64,000 nucleotides of DNA from Monoraphidium neglectum (taxonomy: Eukaryota > Chlorophyta > Chlorophyceae > Sphaeropleales > Selenastraceae), in assembly GCF_000611645.1 (NCBI RefSeq), contig NW_014013613.1, positions 1-64,000 on the forward strand, given 5' to 3'. Below, in pieces: positions 46,501 to 58,472 of this stretch (within the stretch, counting starts at the first letter, position 1; every line of letters begins with the position of its first letter). Both the position numbers and the translations under genes were made by a program. The notes beneath the pieces were generated by a model. That model was given only the letters and a program-made list of their open reading frames with translations, ran no database searches and was not told the DNA's origin.

Positions 46501-48050
46501 CTGCAGAGCGATGGTATTGGGGTTAAGCTGGGTGAACCAAAGTTTGACGGACCCGCTGCTGTCGTGCGTCTGGCAGGCGGCATTGTGGCCCATGCCGTTT
46601 GGCCTGGACTGATGTGGACGCAGACTCGCAACAGCGTCCACCAGTCAACCAGGGCGCAATCCAACCCACGGACGAGGTTCAAGCCTGCTTTGCCCCCCAA
46701 TGCAATAAGATCTGGATGAGTTGTTACATATGCACCAAGTCCTGCAATGAGCGAGCGGTCCTACTTGGGTTCGACTTCCTGGTGCCCCGGTTGGTGCTGC
46801 TGCGCTGATGACCTCGCTAGCGGCATGTGCTGCTCGTGCTGCGCTTGATCTTGGCGTGCCTAGAAGAGTTTCCCCCCACCACCACTCGTACAATGCAAAC
46901 AGATCTATAGCACCTGCAAAGGGGTACCGCAGACGCATGAGATGATCAGGACGACCACAGCACGCGTCGCAGATCTTGCCCCCGGGCAGCATGCTGGACG
47001 TCGCTCACGCTGATCGTGATGCGTGAGCTCATGTGTACCTCCACCGGTACTACGTACCATATGTCTCACATGCGGAACTGTCGTACAGTGTGGATCTGCT
47101 GCCTAGAGCTGCAAAGGCGAGCATAATCATTTGAATACGCCACACTTCCACAAACGCTACTTCAAATAACCCTCTATGGTTCTGGGCCTCAGCCAACCTT
47201 GTATGGGCGCCTTGTGGCAACCAACCATTCAAACAATGGTCAAACGCATGCATGGGGGACCATCTGTTGCAATGTGACGTGCGTTGTCCGGTGGCTAATG
47301 AAGACTTTGAAGTGGAGGCGATGACACATGGGCGAGGAGGTGGTAAACAGGCAGTGCGCAAGGCGTACATGGTGGTGTGCGAGCAAATCCCGCAAGATCA
47401 ACAATAGGATTCATAATGACGATGGAGAAGCTTGGGTGCGTGCAGCCCACAGACGACTCTTTAGGACAGGACATGCTTGTGTCCTTGCTACATGTCACTA
47501 TATCTGGTGTAAAGTCTCTCACAGATGTCTGAATTACCTGGATCGATGCAGGTGGTGCCTCAATCACGAGCGGTTGCAGGGGCGGCGGACCTGGGCACAC
47601 CCCAATGTGCCTGCCTGCACAGCGCACTTAAGCTCAGAGTTGAGCCACCTGTCAACAATGCAGCAGCCCAGCGGTAGTCAAAGCGATGTCACAGTCGGCG
47701 GTTACTTGTCAGCAGAATCTGCTGGGCGAACGAGCAAGGCAGCCGCTCAACGTCACAGTGCCTGCAAATGGCGTGGACTAACTGTGCCTCCCACATTGTT
47801 GTGAGTTGCATAAAACCGCGTTGCACCACTTGGAAAGGGGATTTCACAGTTGTCAAAGTAAAATGACAGAGATTGACACTTCAAAATCAATGCCCCTGCC
47901 AGACCTGTCCAGGGATGGAGCTCAAGGTTTGAGGTAAGGATCGGAGGCGCATGCACCAGTGGGCTCCGCATATACAACAAGGTAATGCATCATCCTGATA
48001 GCAACAGCGGGCAGGGGCACCACAGGTGTTGGTAGACGTTCCCCCCAGGT
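46501..48050. other. 5' flank of gene B and 3' flank of the deaminase
   Basis: 46501-47275 belongs to duplication unit B; the rest is unique and lower in GC. No gene seen. A 158-codon plus-strand frame (47328-47804) has no domain and is not called. Confidence 0.5.
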
Positions 48051-49094
48051 CTACGCCTCCTCGTCGTCGCTGCTCGTCCGCTGCACCTGCATTAGCAACC
48101 GCCGCCGCTCCTCCGCCTCGTGCCGCCGCCGCCTGAAGAACGCGCGCAGCAGCTCGGCGCACTCGTCCCTCAAGAGGCCGCGGGTCACCCCCAAGGCCGG
48201 ATGGAACGGGTGGGGGCCCAGAGGCCGGATCGCGGCTGCGCCGAACGCGCCGTCGACAGCTGCGAAGGCGTCCCAAGGCTCCCCAGATTCGCCGCGCTGC
48301 TGCTGCCGTTGCGGCGGCTCGTGCTGCTGCTTCTGGTGCTGCCGTTGCCGCTGCTGCTGCTGCGGCGGCTGCTGCTGCTGCAACACCTGCGGGTGGTCCC
48401 CCCGCTGGTGTTGCTCGCAGCAACCGCCGCTACCGCCTGCCGTTGCGCCCTCTGCTGCGGCCGCTGCTGGGTAAGGCGGCAGCATGCGAATCCACCCGCC
48501 ATCGGCGCCGACCCTCGGGCTGCGCGCGCCGTAGCACACGCGCCGCAGCCGCGCGTTCAGGATCGCGCCGGCGCACATGGGGCACGGCTCGAGCGAAACG
48601 TACAGGGTGCAGCCCGCGAGGCGCCAGCCGCCGACGGCGGCGGCGGCCGCTTGGATGGCGACCAGCTCGGCATGGGCTAGTGGGTTCTGGGTCGCCTCTG
48701 TCATGTTGTGTGCTTCGGCGACGACTGAACCCTGGTCATCCACGACGACTGCGCCGACAGGCACCTCTCCGGCTTCGAAGGCGCGGCGCGCGAGCGCGAG
48801 CGCGCGCCGCATGTGGCAGGCGTCCGCATCTGAGCAGTCTGTGCTGCCGTCATGCGCGTTGCCGTCCGGCTTGACAGCGGCCGCGGCGCTGGTGTTGACC
48901 GCGGCGTGGGCGCTGCCGGCAATGCCAGTGCTGCAGCGCAGGCTGGCGGCGGCAGCGGCCTCAAGCGTGCCAGTGGCAGCCACGCGGGGCGATGAGCGCG
49001 CATGCCGAGCGCGCACGCCGCTGCGCCGCAGCCTGCCGCCGCAACCATAAGCGAGCACAAGGCTGGCTGCCCCTCGGCTCAGGGCTTTGCTCAT
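48051..49094 (-). CDS. TADA: tRNA-specific adenosine deaminase, TadA type, probably plastid
   Basis: Single-exon gene of 347 codons. It would deaminate the wobble adenosine of tRNA-Arg(ACG) to inosine, as TadA and plant chloroplast TADA do. Zinc and catalytic residues are visible: HAE at 141-143 (His ligand, proton-shuttling Glu) and PCPMC at 170-174 (Cys171 and Cys174 ligands). The end matches bacterial TadA (GVTRGLLRDECAELLRAFF). Residues 1-90 are Arg/Ala/Ser-rich without acidic clusters near the start, consistent with an organelle transit peptide. Between YGARSPRVGADGG and the C-terminal helices there is an insert of about 80 residues rich in Gln (about 205-290), absent from bacterial TadA. 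It is the only intronless gene here. Confidence 0.93.
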   Translation of the reverse strand: MSKALSRGAASLVLAYGCGGRLRRSGVRARHARSSPRVAATGTLEAAAAASLRCSTGIAGSAHAAVNTSAAAAVKPDGNAHDGSTDCSDADACHMRRALALARRAFEAGEVPVGAVVVDDQGSVVAEAHNMTEATQNPLAHAELVAIQAAAAAVGGWRLAGCTLYVSLEPCPMCAGAILNARLRRVCYGARSPRVGADGGWIRMLPPYPAAAAAEGATAGGSGGCCEQHQRGDHPQVLQQQQPPQQQQRQRQHQKQQHEPPQRQQQRGESGEPWDAFAAVDGAFGAAAIRPLGPHPFHPALGVTRGLLRDECAELLRAFFRRRRHEAEERRRLLMQVQRTSSDDEEA

Positions 49095-49774
49095 TGGGAA
49101 CTAAATGGCTAATACATTCAATATCATAGCGCGGACATTTATACTACGTGCGGCGACAACTCGCGAAGCCCTTGCTCGCGTGCACGCAATTTTATACGAT
49201 GTCGAGCAAACGACATGTGCTGGAGGCCTCTGCTATGCCTTCTGTGCCTATCGAACCAGGCATGTTTGACTCCAAATACAGTAGTGACCTCAGTGACTGA
49301 TCCAATCGTCACTGCCCGTTGCACATGCAGGTTCAACGAATGCGGCCATTGTGCGACACATCATACGATACCATGTCTCCTCTGTGCGGCACATGCGTTG
49401 GTATTACTTGCTTCAAGATGCTGGACAAACTCTTGACAATTGCATGATGTGCAACCACTCGTAGGCTGCTCGGCCAGCGCACAAAGCACATCTGGTTTGC
49501 TTGCAAGAACCCATCACACAAAGCGTTGATTGACAGTCAGCCGTGCAGTCGACAGACGCGTGGCAGCAGAAGCCAGCACTGCAAATGATCTGGAGAGACT
49601 CGCGATGAAGGGCGGTCAAAGGACGGATAAGCGCGCGCAGGAAGCCGCAAAGGCTGCAGCCTGTGCATGACACAATTTTGAGGGAAGCATGTGCGATCAA
49701 GGCCCAGCTTGTTGACAAGTCCGACAGGATGCAGCACAGTTTGGTAGTTGTTAGCGAGGCGAGGGGCAGGCCGG
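49095..49774. other. Intergenic between deaminase and dienelactone hydrolase genes
   Basis: Deaminase 5' flank and hydrolase 3' flank. Nothing else recognised. Confidence 0.5.
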
Positions 49775-51562
49775 TCACGCCACGTTGCTGGTGAAGAAGC
49801 CGGCGAGCAGCTGCACGGCCTCGGCCACCCTCTGAGTCACGACCTCGTTCTTGTAGTCACCCCTGGCGGCGCAGAAGCCGTGCTGCGCAAATGGATGGTT
49901 TGGCAGCGCGGAAAGGGTCAAGGTGCGCCGTCGCACCACAGGCCTTCCAAACCAAACCCCGGGATACGGACGCCCGATGGACCTGCCCAGGTCCCACCTG
50001 CCAACACAATTCCATGTTGAAAACCATGTCCCATATGCACTTAGTCATACATCAGAACTCGTCATCAGCACTACCCCAGCAGCCCTGCCGCCTCTGTACC
50101 CACCTCAACATCGTCCATGCGCTTCCAGATGCACTTGGGCGCCAGGTCAGGCTTGCCGTTCACCACCTCCTGCACTGTCTCCAGCGGGTCACCTCTGGCG
50201 GACACCAGCGCCACGGGCCGAAGCAGCGCCTCTGCAAACTCCTTGTCCTTCCCAAAGAGGCTGGGGTGCAGGCTGCGGTTGGCGCGAGGCGGGGTGCGGG
50301 ACGAGCGGCGTCAGAGGGCCGGGCGGCGGCAGAGGGGGTTTTGCAAGGGTGGGCAGCGGCAGGGGGCGGGCAGCTGATGCAGCGTGCGGAAACGGAGAGG
50401 GGATCGACCCTGTAGAAGACGGGCCCGGAGTCGGCCGCGCCCGCACCGCAAGCATCGGAGCGCTGAGCTGGGCGGCCCCACAACAAACACAGGGTGCCTG
50501 GCTCTGCGGGCGCGCGGCGGGCGGGAGGCTTGGCTAGCACACACACCCCTTCCACCCCAAAAAAACCCACCCTGCGCAGGCCTCAAAGACGCCGTCCGGC
50601 TGAGAGCAGGCGGTCAGGGCGATGGACGCCCCCCAGCAGGTGCCAGCGATGCCAAAGCGCTCGGCGCCGCGTGCCCTGAGGAAGTCCACGGTCTACAAGG
50701 GGCACGCGCGCACACATGGGGCAGCGCTTGCGGTCAAAGACTGGTCAATGCTTGTTGTTTCAAGCTGCTGGGATCGTTCCTGCTGTGCTCCATGTAGTAA
50801 TGCGCGGCCGCACAGGCCAGCATGATCACATCACTTGATAATGAGTGTCATTCGTGTCTGCATACGTTCATAGCGTACGCGGTTTCCAGCAACACCGCGG
50901 CACGTAGCTTCCCTCAAGAGGGCAGTACGCACAAACCCGGTGAAAAGAGCGGTTGCGTCGCAGCAGGTGCGTGGCGTGCACTGTGGCGGGAGGGCGCTGA
51001 GTCATCCTCACCAGCTTCAGGTCTGAGGAAACCTTCGCGTAGCTGCCCACGCTCTGGATCCAGCCGATAAGGTTGTCCTCCGGCTTTGCCGGGCTCTTGG
51101 CCATCGACCAAGGCTGCAAAAGTGGGCGGGTCAGGCGAATCCAGCAGTATGAGAATCGGAGCGGCAGAGGTTGGGGCGGACGTCGCGAGGGTGTTTCGCT
51201 TGGGCCCCAAAGTGCAGAGCAGCCGCTACAAGACAGCCGCGCGACGCGAGGGCGGATAACTAATTGGCCTGGACGCGCAGGCGCTACCACGAGCTTCAGG
51301 CGCCGCCGTCGGGTTGGGGGCGGCGGGCTTCGGAAGATGAAGGGATGGGCAAGGGTGGTGAGGGGTCCCCTCACCTTGCCCCTGAAGACGTCGGGTATGG
51401 CAACTGTGAAGCCGGTGGCTGCAGACAGGTGGTCGCAAACCTGCTTGATCTGATGTGTGTGCGTGTGAGTGTGTGTGTTTGAGTGTGTGTGTGTGTGTGT
51501 GTGAGACTGTGTGTATGAGTGTGAGTGTGTGTGACTGTGACTGTGAGTGTGAGTGTGTGAGT

Positions 51563-51603
<41 letters not shown>

Positions 51604-52419
51604 GGGGGGGATGGGGGGGGGGGGGGAAGTGTGTGCGCGCGTTCATGTGCAGGGGGGAATGAAGCGGGTCAGACCGGGAAAATGTGTGTGCAGGGTGTGG
51701 GAGCCTGGAGGCGGCAACGGAGGAGCGAATTGCGGCGGCGATGAAGAGTGGGCGCGCAGCCTGCAGTCGCAGCCACCGTCGTCGGCGCGCTGTCTGAGGC
51801 ACAAGCCCGCGCCCGACTGGTCGGTCCTGGCGGCCACAACTGTAAAAATCGGCCGCTGGAGGCGAGGCGGGACCCATCTGACACTGGCATGTTGCTCTCT
51901 TTGTAGGGGGCTGGTCCCAGCGCCGGCCACTCTTTGAGGGTCAACCTTTTATAACCAAGCGGCCAGATTACTGCCGCTGGGGGCTGAAGGTCGGCCGGCC
52001 ACCACTATGGTTCAAACCAACCTGCGGGTACTCTGTGTAACCAAATATGTCATACAGCATGATGATGGCGGCAGGCTTGGTGCCTGCAAGGGGTGGCGGT
52101 GAGGGTCGAGTTGCCCCGTGTCCCGATGGTGGCGCCGCGCATGAGCGCCGCCGTTGGGCTCTGCGCACCAGCAGAGGCCGGCCGGCAAAATCATATGCAG
52201 CCTGGCCTGCCAGGCAGGCTGCTGCCGCTGAGGCCGCGTCAGCTGCAAGGTGCTGGTGCGCGCCGCCTGCCAAGTGGGGCAGGCAGTTAGTGCGCAGTTC
52301 CGTGTGGTGCTGTCCGGCCCACCCGCAACGACATAGCCCTCCAGGTCGCCACCCAGGGCCTCAACCTTGCCCTTCGGCGTGTAATCAAAGCGGATCGGCA
52401 GCGCCTTGCACTCGCACAT
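49775..52419 (-). CDS. Dienelactone hydrolase family protein
   Basis: Seven exons in phase: 52419-52323, 52083-52022, 51440-51375, 51113-51012, 50692-50571, 50272-50104, 49882-49775; about 243 residues, the usual length of the family. Alpha/beta hydrolase with a Cys-Asp-His triad: nucleophile elbow GTCWG (Cys about residue 128), Asp in SARGDPLE (about 178), His in HGFCAARGD (about 207). Other family signs: MLYDIFGY near the N-terminus and a VAIPDVFRG strand. There is no signal or transit peptide, so it is probably cytosolic. The bacterial prototype opens dienelactone rings in chloroaromatic breakdown; algal substrates are not known. Confidence 0.93.
51455..51605. repeat. (TG)n microsatellite
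   Basis: Sense-strand (CA)n directly upstream of the acceptor of the dienelactone hydrolase exon starting at 51440; a poly-G run (51603-51627) follows on the plus strand. Confidence 0.95.
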
Positions 52420-54746
52420 GGTCGTAACTTTGGCAGATCACGATGAAGATGCGGGTGACACAAGAGCTGAGACCTTAGTTCTGCTGTGAGGTACGCGTGA
52501 ATGCGTCCGTCTGTCTGTTTTTTGACATCAAGGCCAGCAACTCTGCGCATATACGGTACTGTGGAAGTCGCAGGTTCGCGTCACTCTTTCCAATGAACGC
52601 AGTGCCTGCGTCCTGGAGACATTTTGTGTGACAGGCTTATGAGTGAGCTCACGAGAGCTGGGGAAATGACGTGATGTCCCGTGAGGGTAGATCCAGTTGG
52701 ACGCAGCCCTCCCTCAGCAAGACTTTTCCTTGCGCTCACAGTGGCAGGGGACGGGGCGCTTGCGATTTCATCCAGGCGCGCTTGAGGCAGGTGGAGGTAT
52801 CAGGCCTGTCAGTGCAGCCGCAGCAGCGTGTTGAGGCAATTGTAGGATCACATATATCAATACCATTGAAGCACCCAATCTTTTATTAACGACCCTTGTC
52901 CAAGACCCATACCCCTGCTTGTGTCGAGGCGTCCCATGTTGTTTGAAATCCCCCCAAGGATTCCTGAGTTTGGAAACGGCATGCATGTATTGTCCATCAA
53001 GTGTGTTGTATGTAACAGAGTGCTTGCTCCCGCAGCAGCTGCTGCCTGTCCACGTCCCTCCCGCACGGCAGCGACAAAGGGAGTAGTTGGCCAGGCAGTG
53101 CAAGATGCAGGTTGCAAGAAATACAAATTGCAAGGAGGTTTGCGGTGAGCATAGATACGCTCAGCTGAAGACGCATGCGCACTTGGCAGTTCTGAAGGGC
53201 TGCAGCAGGCTCACAAGCGCGTGTGCATAGAACGCAACACACAATGTGTGCTTAAATTATGTGGGATGGAATAGCAACCACTCATAAGGGCATAAGGGCT
53301 AATGACGACATGCAGGGGCCAGATGCAGGAACCTCGTCCCGTCATAAATTGTGCATGCACTCAGGCCGCACATGGCCGGCCCTGAGCTGTGCCGCTTTGC
53401 GCCGCAATTTGGCGCGGCACTGGTAGTTTGTGGCATCTGGACGGAAGCCTGGGGGGACGGGCACCACCCACCACGTGCTGCCTTGATTCCACGTGCACGC
53501 TCTGAGCGAGGGTGTCCCTTGACCTTATAGGTTCCAATGAGCCCTCGCCAACGTCTAAGACAGCATACACACGCGGCAACAGCAATCCAGACGCCGTCCA
53601 TGTATGCTGCAAGCAACAACTCACAAATGTTGCAGCCACTGCTGCAATTGGTGCTTTGAAACGTGACAGCCAATCTCAAGTGGCTGGCCGCGGCCAGGGA
53701 AAGCAGCCACACGTGCATGGTGCGCTCTGGAGGAGGAGGAGCTAGCACCTCAACAGGAAACAGCTATGTGCATGCGATGCAGGGCGCAACTGAGGGTGAA
53801 GTCAGGTTCTGCTGATTCTTGATGGCAATGCGGCGAGCCAAAAGGGCGTCGCAAAGCGTTCCTGCCTGCTCTATTTGTGTGTGAGCGCCGGCATGTCGCG
53901 ATTGCGTGGCGAGCGCCAAGCCAGAGCTGTTCTGGGCACCAACGCGGCACTCCCGCCAAAATCGTGACAACCGCTCATCGCACGGTCATCCTGCTACTGC
54001 GTGTCGAGTCATCCCTACAAGTGTCTTTAGTGCTATCAGAGGGTGTGTGCGATTGTGAGGTGCTCGTGAGGCTCTTTCTGTGGGTGGGCAAGTGCCACAT
54101 GCATCGCCATGCGAACGTGTGCGCCAGCCGTGCAGAGTAGGCACCGCCGCCTGATGCCATGACGGGCAGCGCACGCGCCTCGCGCCCATGGCAGGTGTGC
54201 GAGCATCATGCAAGCCAAGCGGCGCGCGACGCCAGGCGGTGGAAAGGAAAAGGAAAGGAAAGGACGCACCTACGCGCGGCCAAGTGGCCGCGCCGTGCCA
54301 CCTTATCTGCAAAGCGCGGGCACAATGATTACGCGGCCAGCCAGTCCGGGGCGCCTGGGGTAGGCTGTGGACAGCATGAGTGCGTCCAGCAAGCTGCTGC
54401 AGATGGCCTCGTCAAGACTGGTTGCCACATGCTGTTTGGCAGTTGAATCGTCGCCCCGGATCGTCAGAGGCAGCTCCAGACCCTAGGGTGGGGAGTGAGC
54501 AGCACGGATGGATTCAACTGTGCGCAGGGCGCACACAACTTGCATGATTGCAGTGCACTTTAGACTGCCCAGACGGGTTAATAGCTTGGCCGAGTCAGAC
54601 AGCAATCGCTGCGGCGCGGCGCTTCGGCTTCTCAGCGCACACCGCTCACACACCGCTCAGCGCTTCGGCCAGCCTGCCCGAGCTCACAGGGCTGGCACAC
54701 GCTAGCTGGCCTGCACTGGCGTGTCAGATGCGCAAGGCGCCGGCGC
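52420..54746. other. Intergenic, no gene recognised
   Basis: 5' flank of the hydrolase and 3' flank of the esterase. Only short unrelated frames occur. GC is lower than in the genes. Confidence 0.5.
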
Positions 54747-56997
54747 TCACCAGTTTGTGACGCGCTGGCAGGCGCTGTTAAGGCAGCTGTAGCCAGGCCA
54801 CGGGTTGTCGACGCAAAACGATGGGCCCAGCCTGTCGGCACCAAACACCATACAGGCGCGTAAGGGGCGTGGCGGCAGGATGCATGTTGTACCACGAGTG
54901 GAGATGCTTGACCGAGGCGCACAGGCGCCCCCTGCGCAAACGACAGCACTGGCGACAGGCCACGCTGGCCGCGTCCCGGGCCCTGGCCATCCACACTACC
55001 CCCTTTGCCCTTACTTTCCCGTCGCCGGCCCCCACCTGCTGCACTCGGCGCCCTCGCCGCCACACTGGTGGTACCGGGTGATCCCTCCGCTCGCGCCGCC
55101 GCTGCCGTCGCCGGGCGGAGGGGCGCCAAAGTTGAGGCCGCCGAATCCAAAGCCGCCCGCTCCTGGAAACTGGATGCCTCCAAACAAAGGCAGCCCAAAG
55201 AACCCCGGCGCCGCAGGCTCGGCCGCGGCTGCCGGCGCCGGCAGCGGCGGCCGCGCGTTGCGCGCGTTGGCTGCGTTGGCCGGGGCTGGCGTGCTGGCGG
55301 GCAGCGGCTGCCCGGCGGCGTTGAACAACTGAGGCTGGGGGCCGGCGCCTCCCGGGTCGCTGCCACGCGCGTTTGCTGCATTGGCCGCGTTCGCCGCATT
55401 CCTGGCACGTGCTGTGGGGTTGAGGCCATCAGTAAACTTGGTGCAGCTTGAGCAGGGCTCCCTGCCCATTACTGCAGAGGTTGGGGACCAGAATTAAGGC
55501 GGGCGCAGCAAGGGCGGTCAGAGCAGCTGGCAGACACAACCTGCGTGCGAGTGGGCGAGAGCGCGGGCTGGCAGGCGGACGAAAGGTACGAGCGACAGCC
55601 GACGCCGAGGCGCCAGGCGCGAGCGGCGGCAGCATAGGAAATGCAACAGCCGTGCCGTGTTCCCCCGAAGCCGGTTCGCGTGCCACGTCCGCATCACGCT
55701 TTGGACTCCCGATGTAATCGCGTTCGCCGGCCGCCAAGGGGCTTACTGACGCGCACTACGTTGTACACCTGGCGCCCTAGCTCCCTGTGACCCTCCTCGC
55801 TAAGGTGCAGCCTGGGCGGGGGGCGAGAAGTTCGCGGCGAGAACAATAGCGTCAAAGTCATCGCGCGGGCGGGCCGGCAAGGTGGGGCGGAGAGCGAATC
55901 GTATAATCCTTGGATAGGGGCGGCCAGGTCTCGTCAATTGGTGTCCTCCGCGGTCAACAGCCCAGACAAGGCCCGATGGGCGCAGCAACGCAGCTTGCAG
56001 CCCCGTGCCGCACCCTCGCAGACACCAGCGCTGAAGCAGACAGTCCTGTTTCCCCCTCCCTGGGCGTGTGAGGCCCCCCCGAGCTGACCTGTCCTGGTCC
56101 AGCCACTTGACCCTCTGCTCCTCTGTCCAGTCGATGCCGCTGCAAGGGGGTAAGGCATTGGGAACGAGCGGCGTTTAAGAAGGCGGTTGAGAAGGCTGTT
56201 GAGAAGGCGAATGGGAAGCCAGAACGAGCGGCGGTCGAGAAGGCCGTTGAGAAACGAGAAACGAGTGGGCCGGACGCGCTGATAAAAGGGGGAGGGACAG
56301 CTGCGCCGGTAAAGGGCCGCCCCTGCGAGGCAGTCAGCAGCCTGGCCTGTTGGTCCCTCCGGCATCGCCTCGTGCGTGCCCCACCCTCGCTCCCGCGTCG
56401 CCCACGCCCCGTCGCTGACGCTGCTGGGCTCTGGCACCCGTGGCGCCCCCCAGCCCTTGAGCGGGGCGTGTATGTGTTGCAGAGGCTGCCTCTGATTTGC
56501 AAAGCCGTTGCTTGTCAAAAATCCTTTTCTCCATTGACAGTAATCAACATCGACGATGTGTCCACTCACTAGTAGAGGGGGTACACCCCTGGCCTCTGCT
56601 TGCTGTATGCGTATATGATGTCACCCAGCGCCCGCCTTTCCTTCTCCTTGGGGTCGTTGCTGGGTTGTCATGTGGGCACGCGCAGGGTTGATTGACCACG
56701 ACGGATGGGTTCAATCTCTACCGCGCAGACTGAATTTAGCCCAACCGAAGGACAGCCAGTACAGCAGCGCATGTGAGGACGCGTGTGTGTGCATGCTCAC
56801 ACACACGTGCACGCGTGCGGCCGCACGCCTTGCACTCGAGTGAGCGCACAGTCCACGGCAGCGCGCGCGCCTGCAATCCCACCTGCGCCTCTGACGGCCC
56901 CGGCGGCCTCTTCATCCCCCGCCCTCCACCCCCCCTCCCCTCCCCCTCCCAGGACGGAGCACACTTGTAAATGCACCGCCCCCCAAAAACACACACA

Positions 56998-57030
<33 letters not shown>

Positions 57031-58472
57031 GATACCCAGCTCACAGGACTCACCTTCCCACAAGGCCTGTCGGCAGCGGCAGCATGGCAGCCACCCTGGC
57101 TCCAGAATCCAGCACTTCATCATACAGGGCTTTCAGGCCGCCCTCCCACACTTCCTTGGCCGTCTTGCTCAGGGTGAGGATGTCATTCGTGCCCACCATG
57201 ACTGATGGAAAGCGCGGGGCGTGGCGGCAGCGGGGTTTGGGGAGCGGATGGTTGCCTGGGTTCAACGCGGGCAGCGACGGGGCGTGGCGCCCAGGGGGCT
57301 CTTGTGGCCACATGCGAGCGGCGAGCTGGTCGGCTGGCCAGCCCACGGGGAGGGGTGAGCTACAGAGCAAACCCATTCGGCCTGCCCATCTGCTCCCCTG
57401 CGCTCCTCCCAGGGTCGTTTGCGCAGGGGGCGGCGGCCGCTCACTCATTGCCCAATCGAAGGCCTCAGAGCGCAGCGTGGGCAGCGCCGCCTCAAGCACC
57501 GTCTGGGGGTTCTTGACAAAGACGCCCGCGCCCCCGCAGGCTGCGGCGGCACGTGAGAATCAGGGTCGCCGGACATGGGCAGGGAGGGGAGGGTGTTTCT
57601 ATGATGTGCTGAGTATCATGCGCTGGGGGGCCGGCCGGAGGCGACCCCACAGCTCAATGCCGGCGTGTGGCGCGTTAGAAAGGGCGAAACGAGGCTCAGT
57701 GTTCGCCGGTCGGGCCAGGCGATTGGCTCCCTCTGCCCCAAAGGGTGCTTCGGCCTGCGTCTGGCTTCGGAGGGGCTTGTCAGGCATGGAGGGTGCTCGC
57801 GGGCGGCGTGCGCGCAGAAGACCGAGCAGGCGCACCCGCCACGGTGGCCTGCACGTCGAAGCAGCCGCCCAGCGCCTGTTGCAGCTGCTCTTTGGTGGTC
57901 AAGATGTAGGGGCTGTTGATGGCCTTTGAAGGGATGGAGCCCTGCGTGTCCGATGGTTTTGGTGGGTGGTCGGCAAGCTCAAGAGTGGATGAAGGCGTGC
58001 TTGTGTCACGATTTGGTGTTGTGTTTTGTTAGGGGGGAAGGGGGAAGACGACATAGGGGCACATGGCTCAACATGTTGGCATGCATGTGACGGGAGTGGG
58101 TTGGGGTGACACAGTGCCGATTGATCAGGACGGCGCGCGACGAAATGTATGGCTCACACCATACGCGGGACGGTGAGGCTCTGCAGTGCCGCATAGGCCG
58201 CCGCGTATGATACTGAACCATAACGGGCTTTGGTTAGGACCCACAGGTTGGGAGTGGCTGGCAGGCGGGGTGCAACCTACATTCTCTGCAAATGCGACGG
58301 GTGCTTTGGTGCGGCCCATCCTGGTGCCCACCTTCGTGATGCTGTCGCCAATTGCAATAAGCTTGAATTGTCCGCACTTTGCGGTTGCCCCAAGGGCGGG
58401 GGCCATCAGCAGCACCGCGAGCATCGTCGCGACCCCCAGCGTAATCCGATGGCACGCGCCACTAGGCGCCAT
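54747..58472 (-). CDS. Secreted SGNH/GDSL esterase with C-terminal CBM1-like Cys-rich module
   Basis: Nine exons in phase: 58472-58332, 57941-57836, 57540-57445, 57201-57054, 56659-56570, 56139-56089, 55811-55747, 55471-55036, 54831-54747; about 406 residues. A signal peptide (LAVLLMAPALG) precedes block I, LIAIGDSITK (Ser44). Block III is MVGTNDIL and block V is DRLHLSEEGH, giving the catalytic Asp and His across an exon junction. A linker follows with NAANAANAANAR repeats and Gly/Pro/Phe-rich sequence, then YHQCGGEGAEC ... SFC ... YSC ... AC, which resembles the QCGG start and Cys spacing of fungal-type cellulose-binding modules (CBM1). The last two exons could be taken as a separate gene, but the A|GTAAG donor at 55746 and acceptor at 55472 join in phase, and no good start exists between them. 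Probably an extracellular or cell-wall esterase; substrate unknown. Confidence 0.8.
56150..56280. repeat. Short direct repeats in esterase intron
   Basis: Two diverged copies of a block beginning GAACGAGCGGCG, each followed by GAGAAGGC(C/T)GTTGAGAA units. The block lies inside the intron between the exons at 56659-56570 and 56139-56089. Confidence 0.7.
56985..57032. repeat. (CA)n(CG)n microsatellite
   Basis: On the sense strand of the esterase gene this reads (CG)n then (GT)n, starting about 20 nt after the donor of the exon ending at 57054. Confidence 0.95.

Larger units (their letters stand above)
39190..47275. repeat. Tandem segmental duplication, unit B
   Basis: Second copy of the unit described at 29805-39075, in the same orientation. 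It has a single coiled-coil module instead of two and begins within about 100 bases of the end of unit A. Confidence 0.85.

Noticed and set aside
29277..47275. Transposon (KDZ-type) origin for the TET/JBP neighbourhood, as known in some fungi and algae
   Set aside because: No transposase motif or terminal inverted repeats were seen; the duplicated genes look like ordinary intron-bearing genes.
54747..55695. CBM1-like Cys-rich protein as a gene of its own
   Set aside because: Its exon needs a phase-1 donor, which is exactly supplied by the esterase exon ending at 55747; a separate start with a signal peptide was not convincing.
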